Under the pieces are notes generated by a model. It ran no database searches. It saw only the letters and a list, made by a program, of their open reading frames with translations, and was not told where the DNA came from. Made by a program: the position numbers and the translations under genes. Positions 7,831 to 16,200 of a stretch of 64,000 nucleotides of DNA are shown here, piece by piece. The first letter of the stretch is position 1. Each line of letters opens with the position of its first letter. Source of the DNA: Nocardiopsis alba DSM 43377 (GTDB taxonomy: Bacteria; Actinomycetota; Actinomycetes; Streptosporangiales; Streptosporangiaceae); the NCBI RefSeq assembly GCF_000341225.1, contig NZ_ANAC01000011.1:372001-436000 (forward strand). The letters are read 5' to 3'.

Positions 7831-8327
7831 CAGATCACTTCGGCCATCTCGGTCTGGAGGTTCGTCGCCTTGCGCAGCAGCCCGCGCATCAGGACCAGCA
7901 GCATCGCGAGGGCGGCGCCCACGACGGTGGTCACCATCGCCGCGCCCATCGCGCCGATCACGTCCATGTTGCCGTTGGGGGCGGGGATGTCCGCCACGGT
8001 CAGGTGTACCGCGATCCCGGCGGTGAGCAGGGTCGCCACGACCGTCGAGCCGATGATGACGTCCACCCACCGGAAGGCCCTGGGGGTGAAGAGGGCGTCG
8101 CGGTCGAGGATGCCGAGCAGGGCCCACACGGCGCCGAGGGCGACCTGGACGCAGGCCACGATGAGGACGGCGACCGTCACGTAGGGAGTGGCGAAGGGGG
8201 CGTACTGGGGGACGAGGGCGACCTCGTCGGCGGCCATGCCGGGGATGACCACGAACTGGCCGAAGAGTCCGACCAGGATCGCCGCGAGGGCGGCGGCGCG
8301 CAGCAGGATGATGAAGTAGCGATCCAT
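7830..8327 (-). CDS. DUF2975 domain-containing membrane protein
   Basis: 165 residues with four membrane helices (about residues 8-30, 45-70, 88-110 and 122-148) and an amphipathic C-terminus, matching DUF2975. No enzyme motif is present. It is the first gene of a two-gene operon with the XRE regulator. No ribosome-binding site precedes the ATG, and a good promoter places transcription initiation at or beside the start codon, so a leaderless mRNA is likely. Function of the family is unknown; toxin immunity or membrane sensing has been suggested for related pairs. Confidence 0.82.
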   Translation of the reverse strand: MDRYFIILLRAAALAAILVGLFGQFVVIPGMAADEVALVPQYAPFATPYVTVAVLIVACVQVALGAVWALLGILDRDALFTPRAFRWVDVIIGSTVVATLLTAGIAVHLTVADIPAPNGNMDVIGAMGAAMVTTVVGAALAMLLVLMRGLLRKATNLQTEMAEVI

Positions 8328-8328
8328 A

Positions 8329-8362
8329 TATCGACTATCGATCGTTTCCTATCGAAAATCAA
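8329..8362 (-). promoter_or_regulatory. leaderless promoter with TATCGA operator repeats
   Basis: On the minus strand TTGATT (8357-8362) and GATAGT (8334-8339) are separated by exactly 17 bp, and the ATG follows the -10 box after 6 nt. The plus strand carries three TATCGA copies at 8329, 8336 and 8350 (spacing 7 and 14) spread across the -10 region and spacer, a plausible binding array for the XRE protein. Confidence 0.6.
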
Positions 8363-8415
8363 TAGATGAACGGGTTTCTGTGAGTGACGTGGATCACCAT
8401 TCTTGAGGCGGGTGC

Positions 8416-9345
8416 TCAGGAGACGTGGTACGACTCCGATTCGGCCCAGGTGACCCCGTGCCAGCTCACGTGGTGGTCCGTGTGGTCGGAGTCCTTCGTG
8501 CACCAGTAGGTGACGCCGTCGCGCGACAGGAATCCGTCGCAGGCGATCCCCACGGCACGATCCTCGGCGAGCCTGCGCAGTGCGGGCTCCTCCTCATCGA
8601 AGCCGCCGACCAGGTCCAGCCCGCCCAGGATCAGTTCCTGACGGGACGGATGCTCCGAGACGCGCATCGGCGACCGGACGACCAGCGCGGTGGCGTTGTC
8701 GTGACTTCCGCCTTCCCGCGCGGCCTCGATCAGGACGCGCGCGAGGGCCTCGGGGGTGTCCGCGTGCTCGTCGACCAACTCGGCGAGGAGGAGTTCGTCG
8801 ACGTGGTCGTGCACGCCGTCGGAGGTCAACAGGACCAGCTCCGCCGCGGGCGCGGTGGTGGTGCCGATGTCGTCCGGGAGCACGGTGGCCACGGAGCGGG
8901 TCAGCGCGTGGTCGCGGATCCGGGCGAGATGGTCCGAGATGCCCCGGTCGCGCATCCTCTGGCCCTGCGTATGGTCCCTGGTGTGCCGCAGCAGCCCCTC
9001 GCAGGGGCTCCAGGTCCAGACGCGGCAGTCGCCGACCCAGGCGATGTCGACGAGGTCGTCGGCGTCGCCCTGGCGGGCGTGGACCATCGCGCAGTCCGCT
9101 CCCGGATGGACGCGGGCGATCGCCTCGGACGCGGCCCGGAGCGCGTCCAGGGCGCTCCCCTCGGCCTCCGTGGCGGTGCGGGCGGCGAGCTCGGCGGCCT
9201 CACCCGTCCGCGGGTGGTCGCCGAAGCCGTCGGCCAGGGAGGCGCACCACCCTTCGGAAGGGGTGAGGATCCGATGGGAGTGGGCGTCCTCCTGGTCGGC
9301 TCGCGGACCCTGGTCGGAGTCGGCGGCGATGACAGGGGTTCTCAT
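8416..9345 (-). CDS. PP2C-family protein phosphatase
   Basis: A 309-residue soluble Ser/Thr phosphatase of the PP2C/SpoIIE metal-dependent fold. SDQGPRADQEDAHS, SLADGFGDH, AWVGDCRVW, LTSDGVHDH and GSHDNATALVV supply the expected metal-binding acidic residues in order over about residues 9-225. The last 80 residues (after RVSEHPS) are an unrelated His-, Trp- and Cys-containing tail. An AGGAG site precedes the ATG. It is not next to a kinase gene, so its substrates are unknown. Confidence 0.85.
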   Translation of the reverse strand: MRTPVIAADSDQGPRADQEDAHSHRILTPSEGWCASLADGFGDHPRTGEAAELAARTATEAEGSALDALRAASEAIARVHPGADCAMVHARQGDADDLVDIAWVGDCRVWTWSPCEGLLRHTRDHTQGQRMRDRGISDHLARIRDHALTRSVATVLPDDIGTTTAPAAELVLLTSDGVHDHVDELLLAELVDEHADTPEALARVLIEAAREGGSHDNATALVVRSPMRVSEHPSRQELILGGLDLVGGFDEEEPALRRLAEDRAVGIACDGFLSRDGVTYWCTKDSDHTDHHVSWHGVTWAESESYHVS

Positions 9346-9395
9346 ACGCGCTCCTCAACCGGTGGTGGGTACTGGGAAGATGCTCGTCGAGGGGG

Positions 9396-9413
9396 GTTCG
9401 GTTCGAACCGAAC
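9396..9413. promoter_or_regulatory. 18-bp perfect palindrome
   Basis: GTTCGGTTCGAACCGAAC lies in the 234-bp divergent gap between the PP2C gene and the alpha/beta hydrolase gene. Its position suits an operator controlling one or both; no regulator gene is adjacent. The rest of the gap shows no coding potential. Confidence 0.45.
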
Positions 9414-9579
9414 GGGTGGAACGTGCCCCGATGCGGGGAGCCTCACGGCCGGGTGCGAGCCCGGTCACGCGCCTGTGCCCCACGAGGCCCCTTCCGTGCT
9501 CCACCACGACCAGTGGGAGACCCTACCGTGCCCTCCGTCGAGGGGGATCGCCCAGGTCGTTCGACGTTTATGTCCGGTA

Positions 9580-10380
9580 GTGTCCGTTGACGTGAACCAC
9601 GCGATCGCCGCCGACGGAACCCGCCTCTGGTACGACGTCCACGGGGCGGGTGAGCCGTTGCTGCTCATCCACGGACAATCCCTCGACCACGAGATGTGGG
9701 AGGGGGTGTACACCGACCTCGCGGAACACCACCGTGTGGTGCGGATGGACCTGCGCGGAACCGGCGGCAGCGACGCTCCCGTCGACGGGCCCTACAGCAT
9801 GGAACTGCTGGCCGGGGACGCCCAGGCGGTCCTGGACGACCTGGGGATCGACCGGGCCCACGTGTACGGCTTCTCCATGGGCGGCAAGGTCGCCCAGACC
9901 CTCGCCGCGTCGGCGCCGGAACGGGTCGGGGCGTTGGTGCTGGGGTCGACCGCGCCCGGCGGGGACAACGAGGTCGAGCGCCCCCACCATGCGTCGGTCG
10001 CCCTTCGCAAGGCCAACACCGAGGAGGGGCGCGTCCTCATCGCCCACCTCTTCTACACGCCCGAGTGGGCCGACTCCCACCCGGAGACGGTCGCCCGGAT
10101 CCTTCCGCGCAACCCGCTGCGGGCCCAGCGTCGTCACTACGAGGCCAGCCTCAAGCACGACGGGTGGGACCGCCTCCCGCTGATCCAGGCGCCGACCCTG
10201 GTGGTGCACGGCGAGGACGACGAGCTGACCCCGGTCGCCAACGCCGAACTGCTCGCCGAGCGGATCCCGGACGCCCGGACGTTGATCCTGCCCGGCGCCC
10301 GGCACGGCTACCCGCACGAGGCCGCGCCCAAGGCCACCGAGGCGGTCGTCGACTTCCTCGCCGACCACCCCTTGTCCTAG
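9580..10380 (+). CDS. alpha/beta fold hydrolase
   Basis: About 266 residues of a soluble alpha/beta hydrolase. The oxyanion region LLLIHGQSLDHEMW, the nucleophile elbow YGFSMGGKVA, the acid VVHGEDDELTP and the final His in GARHGYPHEA make a complete Ser-Asp-His triad. Closest in look to 3-oxoadipate enol-lactonase / esterase groups; the substrate is not evident. Start is uncertain: GTG 9580 and GTG 9592 are both in frame and neither has a clear ribosome site, so leaderless initiation is possible. Confidence 0.83.
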   Translation: MSVDVNHAIAADGTRLWYDVHGAGEPLLLIHGQSLDHEMWEGVYTDLAEHHRVVRMDLRGTGGSDAPVDGPYSMELLAGDAQAVLDDLGIDRAHVYGFSMGGKVAQTLAASAPERVGALVLGSTAPGGDNEVERPHHASVALRKANTEEGRVLIAHLFYTPEWADSHPETVARILPRNPLRAQRRHYEASLKHDGWDRLPLIQAPTLVVHGEDDELTPVANAELLAERIPDARTLILPGARHGYPHEAAPKATEAVVDFLADHPLS

Positions 10381-10425
10381 AGGGAGCGGATCAGCCCGAT
10401 GGAGCCGGGACAGGGGGCGCTCGGG

Positions 10426-10833
10426 TCAGGCGGGCGGGGGGACGTCGGAGCGCAGGCGCTCCAGCATGCGGCGGTCCTTCTTGGTGGGGCGCCCGGCCCC
10501 GCGGTCGCGGCGGATCACCGGCCCGGTCGCCTCCGGCGGCGGGGTGGGGGTGAGGTCGTCGTAACAGCGGACCGCGAGAGGCGCCCCGACCCTCTTCACG
10601 ATGATGTGGGTCACATCCACGATCCGGGTGATCCCGTGCAGGCGCAGCCTCACCCGGTCCCCGACCTTGACCGTGGTGGCCGCCTTCGCGGGGCGGTCGT
10701 TGACGCGCACATGCCCGCCACGGCAGGCTTGAGCGGCGTCGGAGCGGGTCTTGGTGAGGCGTACCGCCCACAGCCACCGGTCCACCCGGGTGGTGTCGGG
10801 GCCGGAGGGCAGAGGGGTGGACGGGTCGGTCAC
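10426..10833 (-). CDS. S4-domain RNA-binding protein (Hsp15-like)
   Basis: A 135-residue protein with an S4 domain at about residues 16-75 (VDRWLWAVRLTKTRSDAAQ, GGHVRVNDRPAKAATTVKVGD) and a basic C-terminal extension, the layout of Hsp15/YrfH, which binds stalled 50S subunits carrying nascent chains. It starts with GTG after an AGAGGA site. It is convergent with the hydrolase and divergent from tRNA-Asp, placing it in a translation-related neighbourhood. Confidence 0.85.
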   Translation of the reverse strand: MTDPSTPLPSGPDTTRVDRWLWAVRLTKTRSDAAQACRGGHVRVNDRPAKAATTVKVGDRVRLRLHGITRIVDVTHIIVKRVGAPLAVRCYDDLTPTPPPEATGPVIRRDRGAGRPTKKDRRMLERLRSDVPPPA

Positions 10834-10931
10834 GCCGGGATCCTCTCGTCGTACGAACGGCTTTCGAGTCACTCTAGGGCGCCGGCGGTACGAAGCGCTC
10901 CGAAGTCGCGCTAGAGTTGTACACGCAACGA

Positions 10932-11006
10932 GGTCCTGTGGAGCAGTTAGGAGTGCTCGCCACCCTGTCAAGGTGGAGGCCGCGGGTTCAAATCCCGTCA
11001 GGACCG
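10932..11006 (+). tRNA. tRNA-Asp (anticodon GUC), second copy
   Basis: Identical over all 75 nt to the first tRNA-Asp; GTC anticodon in a CTGTCAA loop. A TAGAGT -10-like box lies 15 bp upstream. Confidence 0.97.
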
Positions 11007-11013
11007 CAGCATC

Positions 11014-11045
11014 GAAGGCCCGGTGTCCGCCGACACCGGGCCTTC
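11014..11045 (+). terminator. terminator after tRNA-Asp
   Basis: A perfect 14-bp stem (GAAGGCCCGGTGTC and its complement) with a CGCC loop, 8 nt after the tRNA. Very stable; no U-tract. Confidence 0.8.
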
Positions 11046-11085
11046 GGCGTTGTCGGGGACGTTGTAGGCGAGACGGGGGACGGTT

Positions 11086-11811
11086 GTGAGCTACCGGTAC
11101 GCCACGGAGCGTGCGGACCACTCGGCGTTGGCGAGCGGACAGGTACTGCGATCCGCACCGGGATACCCGGGCTTCCCCGTCAGACTGGCCGACGAACTCC
11201 TCCAGCGGGCGATGGTGCACGTCGAGGGCGACCGGGTCCGCCTGTGGGACCCCTGCTGCGGCAGCGGCTATCTGGTGACCGTCCTGGGCCTGCTCCACCG
11301 CGACCTGCTCACCCACGTGCGCGCGAGCGACGTGTCCTCGGACGCCGTCGGCATCGCCGCGCGCAACCTCGAACTCCTCACCGCAGAGGGACTGGCCGAA
11401 CGCGAGCGCGAACTGCGACGTTCGGCGCGCGATTTCGGCAGGGTCGCCTTCGTGGAGCGGGCCGAGGCGGCGCGGGACCTGGCCGCGGGGTTGGCGGCGA
11501 TGGGCGGCGACCTGCCGCACGAGTCCGCCGTGGCCGACGTCTTCTCCCTCACCGAGCCGGTCGACGCCGATCTGGTGATCACCGACGTGCCCTATGGCGA
11601 GATGACGCACTGGGACGGAGAGGCGCCGGAGGACCCCGTCCACGGGTTGCTCGCCTCGATGGGTCGGGTGCTGCCCCGCAACTCCGTGGTGGTGGTGACG
11701 GCCCGTACCCGCCGGGTCCGCCTCCCCGAAGGGGTGCGGGCGCTGGAGCGGGTGAAGGTCGGCAACCGCTCGGCGGTCCTGCTCCGGGCCCGGGACCTGG
11801 CCGCCCTGTAG
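11086..11811 (+). CDS. aviRa: AviRa-like 23S rRNA methyltransferase
   Basis: 241 residues that I recognise as close in layout to AviRa, the avilamycin-resistance enzyme of Streptomyces viridochromogenes that methylates a guanosine in 23S rRNA. Shared features: the YRYATERADHS start, SAPGYPGFPVRLADELLQRA, SAM-binding LWDPCCGSGYLVTVLGLLHR (about residues 52-71), ASDV, TDVPYGEMTHW and the LERVKVGNRSAVLLRA end. It starts with GTG, downstream of the second tRNA-Asp terminator. No orthosomycin biosynthetic genes are in the window, so a housekeeping or intrinsic-resistance role is likelier than self-protection. Confidence 0.85.
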   Translation: MSYRYATERADHSALASGQVLRSAPGYPGFPVRLADELLQRAMVHVEGDRVRLWDPCCGSGYLVTVLGLLHRDLLTHVRASDVSSDAVGIAARNLELLTAEGLAERERELRRSARDFGRVAFVERAEAARDLAAGLAAMGGDLPHESAVADVFSLTEPVDADLVITDVPYGEMTHWDGEAPEDPVHGLLASMGRVLPRNSVVVVTARTRRVRLPEGVRALERVKVGNRSAVLLRARDLAAL

Positions 11812-11895
11812 GGGGCCGTCCACAGCCTGTGGACGAGCCGAGGGCGGCGCGGAACGGACGTCCGTCCCGCACCGCCCCCATCGGGCGCGGCGGCC

Positions 11896-13089
11896 TCACC
11901 CCACCCGGCGAAAGGCCCGCGTCGTGTACAGGGCCACCAGGAGCGCGACCAGGGCCAGGAGGACGAAGCCGAGCGTGTAGGCCCCGGTGGCCTGGTAGAC
12001 CACGCCCATCAACAGTGGCGGGAAGTAGCCGCCCAGGCCGCCCGCCGCGCCGACCAGACCGGTGACCGTGCCCACGCGGGAGGGTTCGACCAACTTGGCC
12101 ACCAGGGCGAACACCGCCCCGGTGCCGAGCCCCAGCGTCACGGCGATCAGGGTGAAGGAGAGTCCGGCCGGGAACTCCGCGGGCGGGTGCAGCGCCAGCA
12201 CCAGGGCGAAGGCACAGGTGCCGAAGAAGGAGATCAGGCACACCTTCACGGGCCCGATCCGGTCCGACAGGATGCCTCCGACCGGTCGGGCGACGACCGC
12301 CGCCACCGCGAACCCGGCGGTACGCACGCCCGCGTCGGTCTGAGCGAAGTCGTAGGCGGTGGTGAGCAGGGTCGGCAGATAGGTCGAGAAGGCCACGAAA
12401 CCGCCGAAGACCAGCGCGTACAGGGCCGACGCCTGCCAGGTGGCCTTCAGCTTGAGGGCCTCGCGGATGCGGGGGAGCGCGGGCTCGGTCCGGGGCCGCC
12501 ATTCGGGGGCGTCACGGGCGAACATCCACATGACCACGCCCATCACGGCCAGGGCGACGCACATCAGCAGGTGGGTGGTGAACAGCCCCAGGCCCTCCAC
12601 CAGGCGGGGCGTCAGAAAGGCCGACAGCGCGGTACCGCCCATGCCCGCGCCGAACACGCCGGTGGCGAACCCGCGCCTCTCGGGGCGGTACCAGGCGTTG
12701 ACGAACGGGATGCCCGCCGCGAAGGAGGTGCCCGCGACGCCGAGGAAGAAGCCCCAGAACAGCAGCATTCCGTACGAGGCGGAGGAGAGGCCGACGAGGA
12801 AGGTCGGCACGATGCTCAGCAGGCACAGGGCCGTGAACATCACCCGGCCGCCGTAGCGGTCGGTGAGGGTGCCCACCGGGATGCGGCCGAGCGACCCCAC
12901 CAGGACGGGGAAGGCGACCAGGATCGACGTCTGGGCCGGGGTCAGGTTCAACTCCTGGCTGTAGGTGCGTGACAGAGGGCCGATCAGGTTCCAGGCCCAG
13001 AAGGTCAGCGCGAACGCCGCCGTCGCCAGGGCGAGGTTGCCACCCGCCGTCCCGGAGCGGGTGGTCCGCTCCCCGACTTCCGCTCGCAT
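11896..13089 (-). CDS. narK: NarK-type nitrate/nitrite transporter (MFS)
   Basis: 397 residues, about 12 membrane helices, of the NNP family of nitrate/nitrite carriers. FAWNLIGPL-type helix 1 (AFALTFWAWNLIGPL), GRIPVGTLTDRYGGR (MFS motif A) and the glycine-rich nitrate signatures GVAGTSFAAGIPFVNAWY and GAAGGLGGYFPPLLMG are present. A GGAG site precedes the ATG. It is divergent from narGHJI across 173 bp, which supports nitrate import and nitrite export for the reductase. Confidence 0.92.
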   Translation of the reverse strand: MRAEVGERTTRSGTAGGNLALATAAFALTFWAWNLIGPLSRTYSQELNLTPAQTSILVAFPVLVGSLGRIPVGTLTDRYGGRVMFTALCLLSIVPTFLVGLSSASYGMLLFWGFFLGVAGTSFAAGIPFVNAWYRPERRGFATGVFGAGMGGTALSAFLTPRLVEGLGLFTTHLLMCVALAVMGVVMWMFARDAPEWRPRTEPALPRIREALKLKATWQASALYALVFGGFVAFSTYLPTLLTTAYDFAQTDAGVRTAGFAVAAVVARPVGGILSDRIGPVKVCLISFFGTCAFALVLALHPPAEFPAGLSFTLIAVTLGLGTGAVFALVAKLVEPSRVGTVTGLVGAAGGLGGYFPPLLMGVVYQATGAYTLGFVLLALVALLVALYTTRAFRRVG

Positions 13090-13262
13090 TACGGCTCCTT
13101 CATATGTCGGCTATCGAGATTGTCGCTCCGAGCGGTGTGGGAAACGTGACATCCGTGCCGTACGAGGCATATTTATTAACGGAATGTGGTCGGGGCCGGA
13201 AGTGCTTTCCCGGGTTCTTCTCTTCGTCTTGGCAACGGGTGGGCAAATGGAGTGTCGTCTTC
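13090..13262. promoter_or_regulatory. narK / narG divergent control region
   Basis: The gap between the two divergent transcription units must hold both promoters. An A+T-rich stretch (about 13168-13180, with TATTTATTAA) is the only such block and is a candidate -10 region for narG. No clear FNR-type, NarL-type or DosR-type operator is visible by eye. Confidence 0.5.
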
Positions 13263-16200
13263 ATGGCGGAACAGGGTAAAAGCGGTGGGGCGGGCGATGC
13301 CCTTCTCCGATTGGGGAATTACCTGACCGGATCGGAGCCGCTCGATCATGACCGGGCCCAGGTCAGGCATGGCGGACGTGAGGGCGATGTCTTCTATCGC
13401 GACCGCTGGAGCCACGACCGTGTGGTGCGTTCGACACACGGTGTCAACTGCACCGGTTCCTGTTCCTGGGATGTCTATGTAAAAGACGGAATCATCACCT
13501 GGGAAACGCAGGCCACGGATTATCCGTCGGTCGGTCCGGACCGTCCCGAGTACGAACCTCGGGGCTGTCCCCGGGGCGCCGCCTTCTCCTGGTACACGTA
13601 TTCGCCGACCCGGGTCCGCTATCCCTACGCGCGCGGTGTCCTCCTCGAGATGTACCGGGAGGCCCGGGAACGTCTGGGCGATCCGGTGGCGGCCTGGGAG
13701 GAGATCACCACCGACCCCGCCAAGCGCCGCCGCTACCAGAGCGCGCGCGGCAAGGGCGGGCTCGTCCGCACCACCTGGGAGGAGGCCCTGGAGATCGCGG
13801 CCGCCTCCCACGTGTTCACCATCAAGAGGTACGGCCCGGACCGGATCGCCGGCTTCTCGCCGATCCCGGCGATGTCCATGGTCTCCCACGGCGTGGGCGC
13901 GCGCTTCGTGAACCTGCTGGGCGGCTCCATGCTGTCCTTCTACGACTGGTACGCCGACCTGCCGGTGGCCTCACCACAGGTGTTCGGCGACCAGACCGAC
14001 GTCCCGGAGTCCGGTGACTGGTGGGACGCCGCCTACCTCGTCCTGTGGGGCTCCAACGTCCCCGTCACCCGTACGCCCGACGCCCACTGGATGGCCGAGG
14101 CCCGTTACCGGGGCCAGAAGGTGGTCGTGGTCTCCCCGGACTACAACGACGCCGCGAAGTTCGCCGACGAGTGGGTGGCCCCGCATCCGGGCACCGACGG
14201 GGCGCTGGCCATGGCGATGGGGCACGTGATCCTGCGGGAACGTTTCGTCGAGAAGCCCACCCCGCGGTTCCTGGAGTACGCCCGCGCCTACACCGATCTG
14301 CCCTTCCTCGTGGCCCTGGAGAAACGCGACGGACGTCTGGTGCCGGGCAAGTTCCTCACCGCCGCCGACCTGGAGGGGGAGGAGGAGACGGCCAACGCCG
14401 ACTGGAAGCCGCTGTTCTGGGCCGAGGGCGACGAGGCCCCGGTCGCCCCCAACGGCACGATCGGTCACCGTTGGGGCGAGGACGGCGAGGGCCGGTGGAA
14501 CCTGGACCTGGAGGGCCGGGTCCCCGAACTCACCTTCTACGCGGCGGGCGCCGAGGCGGCCGAGGTCGCCCTGCCCCGCTTCGACACCCCCGACGGCTCG
14601 GCCGAGGTCGAGATCCGGGGCGTTCCGGTCCGCAGGGTCGCCGGTCGTCTGGTCACGACCGTCTTCGACCTGCTCCTGGCCCGATACGGGGTCTCCCGTC
14701 CGGGCCTTCCGGGTGTCTGGCCCGCCGGTTACGACGACCCGGACGGCGCCTGCACCCCGGCCTGGCAGGAGACCCTGACCTCGGTTCCGGCCGACCGGGC
14801 GGTGCGCATCGCCCGGGAGTTCGCCGACACCGCCGAGGCCAGCGGGGGACGGGCGATGATCGTGCTCGGGGCCGGCACCAACCAGTGGTTCCACGGGGAG
14901 AACGCCTACCGTTCGTTTCTGACCCTGCTGTTGCTCACCGGCTGTCAGGGCGTCAACGGCGGAGGGTGGGCGCACTACGTCGGTCAGGAGAAGTGCCGTA
15001 CCGCCACGGGCTGGGCGGCCTACGCCTCGGCGATGGACTGGTCGCGTCCGCCGCGCTTCATGGCCGGTACCGCCTACTGGTACCTGCACACCGACCAGTG
15101 GCGCTACGACACCTACAAGGCCGACGCGCTCATGTCCCCGCTGGGGCCGGGCCGGGTCAGGGGCAGGCACACCGCCGATCTGGTCGCCGCCTCGGCCCGG
15201 ATGGGGTGGATGCCCTCCTATCCGACCTTCAACCGCAACCCGATCCAGCTCGGCAAGGAGGCCCTGGAACGGGAGCGGGATCCGGCCGAGTACGTGGCCG
15301 ACCAGCTCGCCGACGGCACGCTGCGCTTCGCCGCCGAGGATCCCGACGATCCGGCCAACTGGCCCCGGACGCTCACGCTCTGGCGGTCCAACCTGTTCGG
15401 TTCCTCGGCCAAAGGAGACGAGTACTTCCTCAAACACCTGTTGGGCACCCACTCCAACCTTCAGAGCGAACCGGCCGGGCCCGACCACCGGCCCAGGGAC
15501 GTCACCTGGCGGGAGGAGACACCGGAGGGCAAGCTCGACCTGCTGGTCACCCTCGACTTCCGGATGACCAGCTCCACCCTGCTGTCGGACATCGTGCTTC
15601 CCGCCGCCACCTGGTACGAGAAGCACGACCTGTCCACCACGGACATGCACCCCTACGTGCACGCCTTCAACCCGGCGATCGATCCGCCCTGGGAGACCCG
15701 CACCGACTTCGACATCTTCCACTCCCTGGCGAGGGTGTTCAGCGAGCTGGCGGTCGACCACCTCGGCGAGGTCACCGACCTGGTGGCCGTCCCCCATCAG
15801 CACGACACCGAGGGGGAGCTGGCCCAGCCGCACGGTGTGCCGCCGGACTGGAAGGAGGCGGGGGAGCGCCCCGTCCCGGGCCGGACGATGCCGGGGATCG
15901 TCCCGGTCCGTCGCAACTACGCGGCCGTCGCCCAGAAACTGGCCGCGCTGGGGCCGCTCGCGGAGGGCAAGGGGCTGCCGGTCAAGGGGGTCTCCTTCAC
16001 ACCGGACCGGGAGATCGACTGGCTCCGCGAGAGCAACGGGGCCGTGCGCGGCGGGGTCGCCGATGGGCGCCCCTCCCTGGACACCGACGTCAAGGTCTGC
16101 GAGATGATCCTCGCGCTGTCGGGGACCAGCAACGGACGTCTGGCCGCCCAGGGGTTCGAACGTCTGGCCGCGCGCACCGGGACCGACATGGACGAGCTGA

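Noticed and set aside
8425..9579. A long upstream extension of the alpha/beta hydrolase frame across the phosphatase gene
   Set aside because: The extension is the antisense of the PP2C gene and does not resemble any domain; hydrolase homology begins only near 9580.
7381..11006. An integrated element bounded by two tRNA-Asp copies
   Set aside because: No integrase, relaxase or phage genes between them, and base composition and codon use are uniform.
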